Source: an uncultured Arachnia sp.
Lineage (GTDB): Bacteria; Actinomycetota; Actinomycetes; Propionibacteriales; Propionibacteriaceae
Direction: 5' to 3'
DNA length: 64,000 bases
Assembly (NCBI GenBank): GCA_947493995.1
Contig: CANLTJ010000009.1
Coordinates: 28,461-92,460, forward strand
Positions 34,581 through 43,108 of the stretch are shown here, piece by piece (position 1 is the first letter of the stretch; every line of letters starts with the position of its first letter). The notes beneath the pieces were generated by a model. That model was not told the DNA's origin, did not search any database, and saw nothing but the letters and a program-made list of their open reading frames with translations. The position numbers and the translations under genes are program-made.

Positions 34581-35642
34581 TCACATCCGGCCGGGTTGGT
34601 GGGCGTGCTGCTGGTGACTCGCCTGACGCTGTTCCTTGTTCCACACCGGCGTCGGCGCCGGCACCATGGCAAGGATGCGTTCCACCACGTCGGCGGTGTT
34701 GACGCCGTCGGCCACCGCGTCAAAGCCCAGCACGATGCGGTGGGCCATCACGTCTTTCGCCACGGCCTGCACGTCCGTGGGGAGAACGTAGTCGCGGCCA
34801 TTGATCAGCGCCAGCGCCCGGGAGGCCGCGATCAGACCCAACGTGGCGCGGGAGGAGCAGCCGATCTGGATGACGGATTCGAGATCCGGCATGCTGAACT
34901 CGGCCGGTGTCCGGGACGCCAGGACGAGACGTACGACGTACTCGCTGACGAGGTTGTGGACGAAGACGTTGCTGGCCATGTCCTGCAGGTGGCGTACCAC
35001 TTCCGCGTTCAACACGGGCTCGGCCACCGGTGGCCGCACGCTCATGCGCCGCAGAATCTCGAACTCCTCATTGCCGCGCGGGTAGGGAACGTCCACTTTC
35101 AGGAGGAAACGATCTCGCTGCGCTTCGGGCAGTGGGTAGACGCCCTCCGATTCGATGGGGTTCTGGGTGGCGATCACGATGAAGGGCGAGGGCGCGGGAT
35201 AGGAGTGTCCTCCGATGGAGACCTGCTTCTCGGCCATCAGTTCGAGCATTGCCGACTGCACCTTGGCGGGGGCGCGGTTGATCTCGTCGGCGAGGACGAA
35301 GTTGACGAACACGGGGCCGAGTTCGATCTTGAACGTCTCCCCCTGGGCGGAATAGATCCGAGTTCCGATGATGTCCGAGGGCACCAGGTCCGGTGTGAAC
35401 TGGATGCGCGCGAACTCGCCGCCCACGACGATGGCGAAAGAGCGCACGGCAAGGGTCTTCGCCGTTCCGGGTACGCCCTCCAGAAGGCAGTGTCCCTTGG
35501 CGAGCAGCGAGACCATGAGCTGTTGCACCATGTGTTCCTGTCCCACGATGATGCGCTGGACCTGGCCAATGGCCGTGCCGAGCAGCCGGGCAGCCTCTGC
35601 AACAGAGGTGGGCAGTGCTGCTTGCGTTGCTTCCGTGCTCAC
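34581..35642 (-). CDS. moxR: MoxR family AAA ATPase
   Basis: A 353-residue AAA+ chaperone. Walker A is E-G-V-P-G-T-A-K-T, Walker B is F-V-L-A-D-E-I-N-R-A, and the MoxR-specific T-Q-N-P-I-E-S-E-G-V-Y-P-L-P-E-A-Q-R-D-R-F (in pieces: sensor 1 T-Q-N-P, then the arginine region) is intact. The C-terminal lid follows. The frame is open to 35738, but AGGAG lies seven bases before the GTG at 35642, and the family starts shortly after it. It is the first gene of the four-gene operon and is divergent from the membrane protein at 35805, so the promoters must share the 160-bp gap. Confidence 0.93.
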   Translation of the reverse strand: MSTEATQAALPTSVAEAARLLGTAIGQVQRIIVGQEHMVQQLMVSLLAKGHCLLEGVPGTAKTLAVRSFAIVVGGEFARIQFTPDLVPSDIIGTRIYSAQGETFKIELGPVFVNFVLADEINRAPAKVQSAMLELMAEKQVSIGGHSYPAPSPFIVIATQNPIESEGVYPLPEAQRDRFLLKVDVPYPRGNEEFEILRRMSVRPPVAEPVLNAEVVRHLQDMASNVFVHNLVSEYVVRLVLASRTPAEFSMPDLESVIQIGCSSRATLGLIAASRALALINGRDYVLPTDVQAVAKDVMAHRIVLGFDAVADGVNTADVVERILAMVPAPTPVWNKEQRQASHQQHAHQPGRM

Positions 35643-35804
35643 TCGGGTGCTCCTGGATCGGGGTGTAGTGCTCGCGTTTCGGACCCAACGATACCCACGT
35701 CGGCAACGATCGCCGCTGCGAACCACAGCTCCCTGCACTGATCCCTGCGCGCACGGGGCGACCAGGCAGCCGCCGGCTTGCGTGATGTGGTGTCATATGG
35801 GGTG

Positions 35805-36686
35805 ATGAATGACTCACCGGAGAAGGATGAGCCGACGCCTGAAGCGGACGGCTCCGGTGAGTACGCCTCTGATCAGTATGCGGAGCAGTATCCGCTGGAA
35901 AGCGACGACCCTGTTCGCGTTGGTGATTTCTGGCTGGACGCCCGCCTCACCGCCACGCGGGCGGGCATGGCTTTCACGGCCCACGAGGACGACGGCGACT
36001 CGGTCATGGTCGTGCTCCTGTCACAGGGCGCCGCCGCCGACCACGCTGCTCGAGCCCGCTTCTCCGGCGAGATCAACGCGATGCACATCGACACGGTGGT
36101 GGCACGCGGCGGACAGGGTCAGGACGATGGCCGGCTCGGGGTGCGCTTCCGCAGCGAAGACGACGACTTCGCCGTGGCAGATCATCAAGCCCTCGCGCCG
36201 TGGGTGGCCCTGGCGTTCGACGGCAGCAAACTGGCCGTCCAGGAGGCCGAGAGGGTGCTGCACGCCGTGGACCTCGCGCTGGTGCCGCCGCTGGGCGAGT
36301 CGCGCGGCCCGGACTACCGGCTGCACTGGTCGGAGGACACCGCACATGGCACGACGAGGCTCTGGCCGCTGCCGTGGCCCGGCCGCAAGGACCGCGCCGG
36401 GTGGGTCTCGCTGCTGGTGTCATGGTTGCTCATGCTTCTGGTCGCTGCCGTTGCGATCCTGCTGGCAATCCTGGTGTTCCAGAACCAGCCACCCGTCAGT
36501 CCGCCGCCGCCCATCCCCACCCAGGGCAGTGGTTCCGGCGCGCCGCAGGAGAGCGGTTCCGGTGAGCCTTCCAGCGCGTCGCCCCAACCGGGCGATGGGC
36601 AGAGCAGGTCGGATGAGCCGTCGATGCAGCAGCCCTCCGGAGACGAGTCAGGTCCCGGGGACCCGTCCCCCAACGAGCGGCTCTGA
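35805..36686 (+). CDS. Anchored protein of unknown function, divergent from moxR
   Basis: A 293-residue protein. An acidic N-terminus is followed by a soluble domain of about 160 residues (F-W-L-D-A-R-L-T-A-T-R-A-G-M-A-F-T-A-H onward), which I do not recognise. A single membrane segment (about 208-232) comes next, then a Ser/Pro/Gly/Asp-rich tail of about 60 residues. By the positive-inside rule the basic P-G-R-K-D-R before the helix puts the large domain inside and the tail outside. It is divergent from the moxR operon. The start is uncertain: a GTG at 35802 and a TTG at 35778 are in frame. Confidence 0.6.
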   Translation: MNDSPEKDEPTPEADGSGEYASDQYAEQYPLESDDPVRVGDFWLDARLTATRAGMAFTAHEDDGDSVMVVLLSQGAAADHAARARFSGEINAMHIDTVVARGGQGQDDGRLGVRFRSEDDDFAVADHQALAPWVALAFDGSKLAVQEAERVLHAVDLALVPPLGESRGPDYRLHWSEDTAHGTTRLWPLPWPGRKDRAGWVSLLVSWLLMLLVAAVAILLAILVFQNQPPVSPPPPIPTQGSGSGAPQESGSGEPSSASPQPGDGQSRSDEPSMQQPSGDESGPGDPSPNERL

Positions 36687-36787
36687 CCCCGTCGCCCCAC
36701 CGTCGATGTGGCGCAATCCGGCCTGATTGTGCGGAATCCCTGCCGCCTGTGCCTTCGATGGGCCACGATGAGCAACAGGAGGCCTCC

Positions 36788-37642
36788 ATGTCCCACTCAC
36801 TCCCCGCAGGTGCCGACGACGTCACCGCAAGCCCTCGAGACCGCGACCCAGATCTCTACACGAGGAAGGGCAAACTCAGGAGATCGGTCTACGACGGGGA
36901 AATCAAGTCGTTGCAGGAACAGCTGGTGCAGCTGCAGTACTGGGTCCAGAGCCAGGGCCTGAAGGTGCTGGTGATCTTCGAGGGACGAGGATCGGCCGGC
37001 AAGGGTGGGGTGATCAAACGCATCACGGAACGCACCAGCCCGCGCACCGTCAAGGTGGTGGCCCTGCCGAAGCCGACCGAACGGCAACGCACACAGTGGT
37101 ACTTCCAGCGCTACGTCGAACACCTGCCAGCGGCCGGTGAAGTCGTGCTCTTCGACCGCTCCTGGTACAACCGCTCCAACGTGGAATGGGTGATGGATTT
37201 CTGCACCGAGGACGAGCACGCGGAGTTCCTGCGCAGCTGTCCCGAGTTCGAGCGGATGCTGGTGCGCAGCGGCATCGTCGTCGTCAAGTACTGGTTCAGC
37301 GTGTCATTCGAGGAGCAGCGACGACGTTTCGAGGCCCGCAACGCGGAACCGGTGAAGCGATGGAAACTCTCCGACATGGACCTTGCCGAACACGAGCTCT
37401 ACGTCCGCTACTCAATGGCAAAGGACACCACCTTCCAGTTCACCGACATCAAGCAGGCCCCCTGGTACGTCGTCCCCTCCGATGACAAGAGGGCTGCCCG
37501 CCTGAACTGCATCAGTCACCTGCTCAGCCAGTTCTCCTACAAGGACGTCATCCCCGATCCGGTCACCCTGCCCGACATGAAGGAAGTTCCCTACGTTCGC
37601 CCGCCGATGGGCGAACAGACTTTCGTACCGCAACTCTTCTGA
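36788..37642 (+). CDS. ppk2: Polyphosphate kinase 2
   Basis: A 284-residue PPK2-family enzyme that transfers phosphate between polyphosphate and nucleotides. Walker A is E-G-R-G-S-A-G-K-G-G, Walker B is L-F-D-R-S-W-Y-N-R-S, and the lid region has R-R-R-F-E-A-R-N and R-W-K-L-S-D-M-D. The C-terminal Y-V-R-P-P-M-G-E-Q-T-F-V-P tail is typical. AGGAGG lies six bases before the ATG at 36788, favouring it over the upstream in-frame ATG at 36749. Length and single-domain form fit class I PPK2, which mostly makes NTPs from NDPs, but the preferred nucleotide cannot be read from sequence alone. Confidence 0.93.
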   Translation: MSHSLPAGADDVTASPRDRDPDLYTRKGKLRRSVYDGEIKSLQEQLVQLQYWVQSQGLKVLVIFEGRGSAGKGGVIKRITERTSPRTVKVVALPKPTERQRTQWYFQRYVEHLPAAGEVVLFDRSWYNRSNVEWVMDFCTEDEHAEFLRSCPEFERMLVRSGIVVVKYWFSVSFEEQRRRFEARNAEPVKRWKLSDMDLAEHELYVRYSMAKDTTFQFTDIKQAPWYVVPSDDKRAARLNCISHLLSQFSYKDVIPDPVTLPDMKEVPYVRPPMGEQTFVPQLF

Positions 37643-37755
37643 CGCATGCTGGTCACATCCTCCCCCACAAGAGCTGAACAGATGCCGCTGAACTGATCGA
37701 CCAGATACGTCCTATTGACGACGAGCAACTTGCCGTCGTCGGTAGGCTCTCAGGC

Positions 37756-38550
37756 ATGAAACCCGCCCTCGTCGCCACCGATCTGGACGGCACCTTTCTG
37801 GGGGCCGGAAGTGAACCACACCCGGGCAACATTGCGGCAGCCAAGGCCATCGCTGCTGCCGGTATCCCGCTCGTGATCGCCACGGGGCGGCCCCGACGCT
37901 GGCTCCGACAAATCCACGCGCTGCGGGAACTCAATCCGTTGGTCATCGCCAGCAACGGCGCGTCCGTCGGTCCGCTGTGCTCCGACCACCCCGACGTGAT
38001 CCACCCCATTCCGGCTGACTCCATCCTCGATTTCGCGGCCGCTCTACCCGCCGAGCTCGAGCCGTCCTTCGCCGTGGAGTTCGCCGTGGAATGGGGAAGG
38101 GAAGAGAGTTATCCGCCGCCACCCAACAATGACGAGGCCGAATACATCGAAGACATTGGCACCTTGGTGGAGCGTGGCGACGTGCTCAAGCTGCTGGCGC
38201 GTACGAGGCACCTCGACACCAACGACTGGGCGCGCGTGACCCTGGATGCTGCGGGATCTGATCTGACGTGCACGTTCTCCTGGTTCGACCTTCAGGGCAC
38301 CGTCGAGGTCAGCGCCATGGGGGTCAGTAAGGGCTCGGCCCTGGCAGAAGTTCTCGAGACCCTCGGGATCGACCCGGCTGACGTCGCCGCGTTCGGGGAC
38401 ATGCCCAACGACTTGGAGATGCTGCGCCTCGTAGGCAGCCCGTTCGTCATGGCGGGTTCACACGCGAGCATGTTCGAGCACGGCTTCACCGCCATCGGCC
38501 ACCACCACGAGGGTGCTGTGGGGGAACAGTTGCGCTCCTACCTCGCCTGA
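37756..38550 (+). CDS. HAD-superfamily hydrolase, Cof type
   Basis: A 264-residue sugar-phosphatase-like HAD protein. Motif I is A-T-D-L-D-G-T-F, motif II is I-A-T-G-R-P-R-R, the Lys is in S-K-G-S-A-L, and motif IV is A-F-G-D-M-P-N-D-L-E-M-L. The middle region (about 80-185) is the C2 cap of the Cof subfamily. Substrates of this group are small phosphorylated metabolites such as sugar phosphates or flavin precursors; the exact one is unknown. It ends 15 bp before the UvrA-like gene and may be cotranscribed with it. Confidence 0.88.
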   Translation: MKPALVATDLDGTFLGAGSEPHPGNIAAAKAIAAAGIPLVIATGRPRRWLRQIHALRELNPLVIASNGASVGPLCSDHPDVIHPIPADSILDFAAALPAELEPSFAVEFAVEWGREESYPPPPNNDEAEYIEDIGTLVERGDVLKLLARTRHLDTNDWARVTLDAAGSDLTCTFSWFDLQGTVEVSAMGVSKGSALAEVLETLGIDPADVAAFGDMPNDLEMLRLVGSPFVMAGSHASMFEHGFTAIGHHHEGAVGEQLRSYLA

Positions 38551-38565
38551 CTGGTTGAGTCAACC

Positions 38566-40956
38566 ATGACCTCCACGCAGGACACAGCCTCCTCCACGAG
38601 CAGCGTCGCCGACAGCCACGACTGGATCGTGGTGCAGGGTGCCCGCGAGAACAATCTGGCCGACATCAGCGTTAACATTCTCAAGCGGCGACTGACCGTA
38701 TTCACCGGCGTCTCCGGATCCGGCAAAAGTTCGCTGGTGTTCAACACCATTGCCGCAGAGTCCCGCCGTCTCATCAACGAGAGCTACAGCACTTTCGTCC
38801 AGGGCTTCATGCCTTCGATGGACAGGCCCGAGGTGGACGTCCTGGAGGGGCTCACCACCGCGATCATCGTCGACCAGGAGCGGATGGGCGGGGATCCGCG
38901 CTCCACCGTGGGAACGGCCACCGACGCCAACGCCATGCTGCGGATCGTCTTCAGCCGGCTCGGCGAGCCGCACATCGGCCCGTCGCAGGCATTCTCGTTC
39001 AACATCACTTCCGCCAGCGGCTCCGGGGCGGTCACTGTGGAGAAGGGCGGTCGCACCACAAAGGAGCGTCGGAGCTTTCAGGTGACGGGTGGCATGTGTC
39101 CTCGATGCGAGGGGCGCGGCTCAGTCACGGACTTCGACCTGTCCGCGCTCTACGACGACTCCAAGTCACTGTCCGAAGGTGCCCTGACCATTCCGGGTTA
39201 CGGCGTTGACGGATGGTACGGCCGCATCTACAGCCAGTCGGGGTTTCTCGACGCGAACAAGCCGATCCGCGACTACACCGCCAGGGAACTCGACGCACTC
39301 CTGTACCAGGAGCCCACGAAGATCAAGATCGACGGCATAAACCTGACCTACGAAGGGCTCATCCCGAAGATCCGCAAGTCTTTTCTGTCCAAGGACATCG
39401 ATGCGGTGCAGCCCCACATCCGCGCCTTCATCGAGCGAGCTGTGACGTTCACGGCATGCCCGGATTGCGCCGGCACGCGGCTCAATGAGGGTGCCCGCTC
39501 ATCCCGAATCGACGGTGTCAACATCGCCGATGCCTGTGCCATGCAGATCAGCGACCTCGCGGCATGGGTCCGTGGTCTCGACGCGCCCTCGGTGGCGCCA
39601 CTGCTGGAGAAGCTGCAGCAAACGCTCGATTCCTTCGTGGACATCGGGTTGGGATACGTGTCGTTGGCCCGCTCAGCCGGAACGCTGTCCGGCGGTGAGG
39701 CGCAGCGGACCAAGATGATCCGTCACCTCGGCTCGCCCCTCACGGATGTGACGTATGTCTTCGATGAGCCGACGGCAGGACTGCACCCTCATGACATCCA
39801 GCGAATGAATGACCTGTTGTTACTCCTGCGTGACAAGGGCAACACCGTTCTCGTGGTGGAGCATGAACCGGAGACGATCATGATGGCGGACCACGTCGTC
39901 GATCTTGGGCCTGGTGCTGGCACCGCCGGTGGGCGGATTTGCTTCAAGGGCACCGTCGACGGGTTGCGCGCCAGCGACACGCTGACCGGTCGCCACCTGG
40001 GGGATCGATCATCATTGAAGGAGTCGGTCCGCCCGCCGCGCGGGAAGCTGGAGATCCGCGGGGCGAACACCAACAACCTGCGCGACGTGGACGTCGACAT
40101 TCCGCTGGGTGTCCTCACCGTTGTCACCGGTGTCGCCGGATCCGGCAAGAGTTCGTTGCTTCACGGATCCATACCGGCCTCGGCTGGCGTGATCCGCATC
40201 GGTCAGGAGGGGATCCGGGGATCCCGACGGAGCAATCCGGCCACGTACACCGGGGTGCTGGATCCCATCCGGAAGGCGTTCGCCAGAGCCAACGGCGTCA
40301 AGCCTGCATTGTTCAGTTCCAACTCTGACGGCGCCTGTCCGCAGTGCAACGGCGCGGGCGTGATCTACACGGATCTGGCCATGATGGCGGGAGTCTCGAT
40401 CACGTGCGAGCTGTGCGGGGGACGACGGTTCGACGCCTCGGTGCTGGAGTACGAACTCGGCGGCCGCGACATCAGCGAGGTCCTGGCCATGCCGGTCACA
40501 GAAGCACAGCAGTTCTTTGGCGACGGCGATGCCGGCACCCCGGCCGCGCACACGATTCTCACGCGACTGGTGGACGTCGGTCTTGGGTACCTGAAACTCG
40601 GTCAACCCCTCACCACGCTGTCGGGTGGCGAGAGGCAGCGCCTGAAGCTGGCCACCCACATGTCCGAAAAGGGTGCGATCTACGTGCTGGACGAACCCAC
40701 CTCCGGCCTCCACCTCGCCGACGTCGAGCAGCTGTTGGCTCTGCTGGACCGGCTCGTGGACGACGGCAAATCCGTGATTGTCGTGGAGCACCATCAGGCT
40801 GTCATGGCACATGCGGACTGGCTCATCGACCTCGGCCCGGGAGCGGGCCACGATGGCGGCAGGGTCGTCTTCGAGGGTACGCCCGCGGATCTCGTGGCCG
40901 GTCAATCGACGCTGACGGGCCAGCATTTGGGGACCTACGTCGGAGCCTCACCATAA
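38566..40956 (+). CDS. UvrA-like ABC ATPase (UvrA2/DrrC type)
   Basis: A 796-residue excinuclease subunit A paralogue with two ABC cassettes. Walker A sites are G-V-S-G-S-G-K-S-S and G-V-A-G-S-G-K-S-S; signatures are L-S-G-G-E-A-Q-R and L-S-G-G-E-R-Q-R; Walker B sites are V-F-D-E-P-T-A-G-L-H and V-L-D-E-P-T-S-G-L-H. Zinc pairs are C-P-R-C, C-P-D-C, C-P-Q-C and C-E-L-C. It is about 150 residues shorter than UvrA, mainly because the UvrB-interacting region near the first cassette is missing. Such UvrA2/DrrC proteins bind DNA and are linked to resistance to DNA-binding drugs, as in daunorubicin producers. No resistance or biosynthesis genes are adjacent, so the role is open. Confidence 0.9.
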   Translation: MTSTQDTASSTSSVADSHDWIVVQGARENNLADISVNILKRRLTVFTGVSGSGKSSLVFNTIAAESRRLINESYSTFVQGFMPSMDRPEVDVLEGLTTAIIVDQERMGGDPRSTVGTATDANAMLRIVFSRLGEPHIGPSQAFSFNITSASGSGAVTVEKGGRTTKERRSFQVTGGMCPRCEGRGSVTDFDLSALYDDSKSLSEGALTIPGYGVDGWYGRIYSQSGFLDANKPIRDYTARELDALLYQEPTKIKIDGINLTYEGLIPKIRKSFLSKDIDAVQPHIRAFIERAVTFTACPDCAGTRLNEGARSSRIDGVNIADACAMQISDLAAWVRGLDAPSVAPLLEKLQQTLDSFVDIGLGYVSLARSAGTLSGGEAQRTKMIRHLGSPLTDVTYVFDEPTAGLHPHDIQRMNDLLLLLRDKGNTVLVVEHEPETIMMADHVVDLGPGAGTAGGRICFKGTVDGLRASDTLTGRHLGDRSSLKESVRPPRGKLEIRGANTNNLRDVDVDIPLGVLTVVTGVAGSGKSSLLHGSIPASAGVIRIGQEGIRGSRRSNPATYTGVLDPIRKAFARANGVKPALFSSNSDGACPQCNGAGVIYTDLAMMAGVSITCELCGGRRFDASVLEYELGGRDISEVLAMPVTEAQQFFGDGDAGTPAAHTILTRLVDVGLGYLKLGQPLTTLSGGERQRLKLATHMSEKGAIYVLDEPTSGLHLADVEQLLALLDRLVDDGKSVIVVEHHQAVMAHADWLIDLGPGAGHDGGRVVFEGTPADLVAGQSTLTGQHLGTYVGASP

Positions 40957-41147
40957 GACCCGGATTTCGGCGTGACCGGCACGACAAACCGGCACCACCT
41001 CGCCCTTTCGATACCGACAAAGCTCCCTTCGACACGCTGAGCTCCTTCGTCGCCCGGCTGCTCAGTACGCTGCGTACCTCGCGGTCGTCACTCAGGGAAC
41101 AGAGCGCTACGCTGCTTTCCGCCGCCTTTGTCGCGGGAACAGAGAAG

Positions 41148-41173
41148 GGCCCCGCCGATTGCTCGGCGGGGCC
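41148..41173 (-). terminator. Bidirectional terminator between the UvrA-like gene and proX
   Basis: A perfect 11-bp GC-rich stem (GGCCCCGCCGA with TCGGCGGGGCC) with a four-base loop, followed on the minus strand by CTTCTCTGTT. It lies 17 bases past the proX stop. It can also stop transcription arriving from the plus-strand UvrA-like gene. Bases 40957-41147 hold no gene; AGCTCCCTTCGACACGCTGA (41016-41035) resembles dispersed repeats seen in other high-GC genomes. Confidence 0.8.
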
Positions 41174-41190
41174 GTTCGTGTTGCGTGGGA

Positions 41191-42129
41191 TCAGGTGGTC
41201 TCAGGCAGCTCGGGCAGGACGTCGGGGTTCGCCTCGATCCATGCCTCAACTGCTTCTGCTTCCTGGCCGTCATCGTACTCATTGACGACCATGTCTTCCA
41301 GGGAGCCGTACTCCTCGTCGCTCAGCTCAAGCTGACCGATCCACTCCGCGGCCTCGGGGAAGTCCGCGGAGAACGTGCTCGTGCCCAGGAAGTGCAGGCC
41401 CTCGGCCTCGCCGAGTGCACCCAAGGGGTCCTCAAGGTCCTTGACGGGGAACGTGGCGTTGGCCCAGAACGGACGCCACAGTGTGACGACGATGGGCTCC
41501 TCAGCGTTGGTGGCCGACTGGAGTTCAGCCAGCATCGCGGTGGTGGAGGAGGTGACCAGCTCATACTCGTCGCCGAGTTCATACTCGGGGATCACGCTGT
41601 CCTGGCTGGCCTCGGTGAGACCCGCGCTGGGCTCGATGCCGATGATCTGGCCATCGAAGGTATCAGCCATGCCCTGGAGATCCTCGATCGAGTTGACGTC
41701 TTCCATGTAGGTGGGAACGGCCCACGTCAGCTTGGCGTTCTCGTAGTACGTGCCGACATCCTCGATGTCGTCACCGTACTGCTCCATGTAGGAGGCGTGA
41801 GTGACCTCCGGCCACGCGGAGGGGTACATGTCGATGTCGCCGGAGGAAACAGCTTGGTAGAGCAGTGCTGCTTCGCCGACGGTCTCCATCTCGACGTCGT
41901 AACCCATCTCCGTCAGCTGGTTCTCCAGCAGATATGCGGTGCTGAGACCGTCAGTCCATGCGGGGATGAATCCGAGGGTGATGGTTCCCATCTCCTGCGA
42001 TGCGGTGGTCTCGCCACCGTCGCCGGGTTCGGGTGTGGTGGTCTCATCCGTGCCGCAGGCAGCCAGGGTGAGTCCGAGTGCTGCGGCGCTCAGTGCGGCG
42101 CCAATTCTGCGTGAGATCTTCATGATCAT
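41191..42129 (-). CDS. proX: Glycine betaine-type ABC transporter substrate-binding lipoprotein
   Basis: A 312-residue binding protein of the OpuAC/ProX family for quaternary-amine osmoprotectants. The lipoprotein signal peptide ends in L-T-L-A-A-C-G. The mature part is very acidic and has the tryptophans expected for a betaine-binding box (A-W-T-D-G-L-S, S-A-W-P-E-V, L-T-W-A-V-P, W-R-P-F-W-A). An AAAGGA directly abuts the ATG at 42129 and lies five bases before the ATG at 42123, so the latter may be the true start. It is last in a proV-proW-proX operon, 85 bp after proW. Betaine, proline betaine or choline cannot be told apart here. Confidence 0.9.
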   Translation of the reverse strand: MIMKISRRIGAALSAAALGLTLAACGTDETTTPEPGDGGETTASQEMGTITLGFIPAWTDGLSTAYLLENQLTEMGYDVEMETVGEAALLYQAVSSGDIDMYPSAWPEVTHASYMEQYGDDIEDVGTYYENAKLTWAVPTYMEDVNSIEDLQGMADTFDGQIIGIEPSAGLTEASQDSVIPEYELGDEYELVTSSTTAMLAELQSATNAEEPIVVTLWRPFWANATFPVKDLEDPLGALGEAEGLHFLGTSTFSADFPEAAEWIGQLELSDEEYGSLEDMVVNEYDDGQEAEAVEAWIEANPDVLPELPETT

Positions 42130-42214
42130 CCTTTCCTTCGGGTGCCGCCCGTGTGGCGGCTCTTACAGATGGCGGGCTCCGACGTTTCCGAAGCCGCCCA
42201 AGTGGTGGGGTGGG

Positions 42215-43108
42215 TCAGGCTGCCGTCGCGGTCCTGCTACGGGCCTTGGTGGACAGCGCCAGGAGGGAAGACCTGCTGCGTGCCTTCTTGTCCCCCAGCG
42301 CGCCAGTGAAGCGGTCAAGGTAGATCGCGAGGAACACCACGGACAGGCCGGCCTCGACACCCTGGGCCAGATCCAGCGTGGAAATCGAGGCGACGACCTC
42401 CTTACCGAGACCATTGGCGCCGACGATCCCGGCGATGACCGCCATGGAGAGGGCCAGCATGATCACTTGGTTGATGCCGGCCATGATGGTGGGCACGGCC
42501 AGGGGAAGCTGAATGCCGAACAGGATTTCACTCTTCTTGGCACCAAACGCCTGACCAGCCTCGACGGTCTCCCCCGCGACGCCACGGATTCCCAGCTCCG
42601 TCATGCGCACTCCGGGAGGCAGCGCGAAGATGATCGTGGCGAACAGTCCGGGCACCACGCCGATGCTGAAGAAGACGACGGCGGGAATGAGATAGACGAA
42701 TGCGGGCATGGTCTGCATGAAGTCCAGAACTGGCTTGACCGCCGAACTCACCCGGTCCGACTGCGCGGCCAGGATCCCCAGAGGAATCGCGACAATGACT
42801 GCAAGCAGCGTGGCGATGAGAATCATGGCCAGTGTCAGCATGGCGTTGTTCCACTGGTTCATGGCGTTGATCAGCAGGAAGCCGACGAGCGAGAGGATGG
42901 CGAACCGGACTGAGCGCAGCACCCATCCCACCAGGGACAGAACAACGACCATGATGAACCAGGGCACGGCGATCAGGATGTCCGACAATCCTTCCACCAG
43001 AAAGGACATGACGGCGCTGAGAAAATCGAAGAACCAGCCGGCGTTGATGGTGAGCCAGTCAATGCCGCCAGCCACCCAGTCGCCGATCGGGATACGGGGA
43101 AACTCCAT
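42215..43108 (-). CDS. proW: Glycine betaine-type ABC transporter permease
   Basis: A 297-residue membrane permease of the ProW/OpuAB type. About seven hydrophobic segments are visible. The conserved core includes P-L-G-I-L-A-A-Q-S-D-R, L-D-F-M-Q-T-M-P-A-F-V-Y-L-I-P-A-V, the loop P-P-G-V-R-M-T-E-L-G-I-R, and P-T-I-M-A-G-I-N-Q-V-I-M-L-A-L-S-M-A-V-I-A-G-I-V-G-A-N-G-L-G, described here in pieces. Its ATG shares one base with the proV stop (TGATG), so translation is coupled. It forms the channel through which the ProX ligand enters, powered by ProV. Confidence 0.94.
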   Translation of the reverse strand: MEFPRIPIGDWVAGGIDWLTINAGWFFDFLSAVMSFLVEGLSDILIAVPWFIMVVVLSLVGWVLRSVRFAILSLVGFLLINAMNQWNNAMLTLAMILIATLLAVIVAIPLGILAAQSDRVSSAVKPVLDFMQTMPAFVYLIPAVVFFSIGVVPGLFATIIFALPPGVRMTELGIRGVAGETVEAGQAFGAKKSEILFGIQLPLAVPTIMAGINQVIMLALSMAVIAGIVGANGLGKEVVASISTLDLAQGVEAGLSVVFLAIYLDRFTGALGDKKARSRSSLLALSTKARSRTATAA

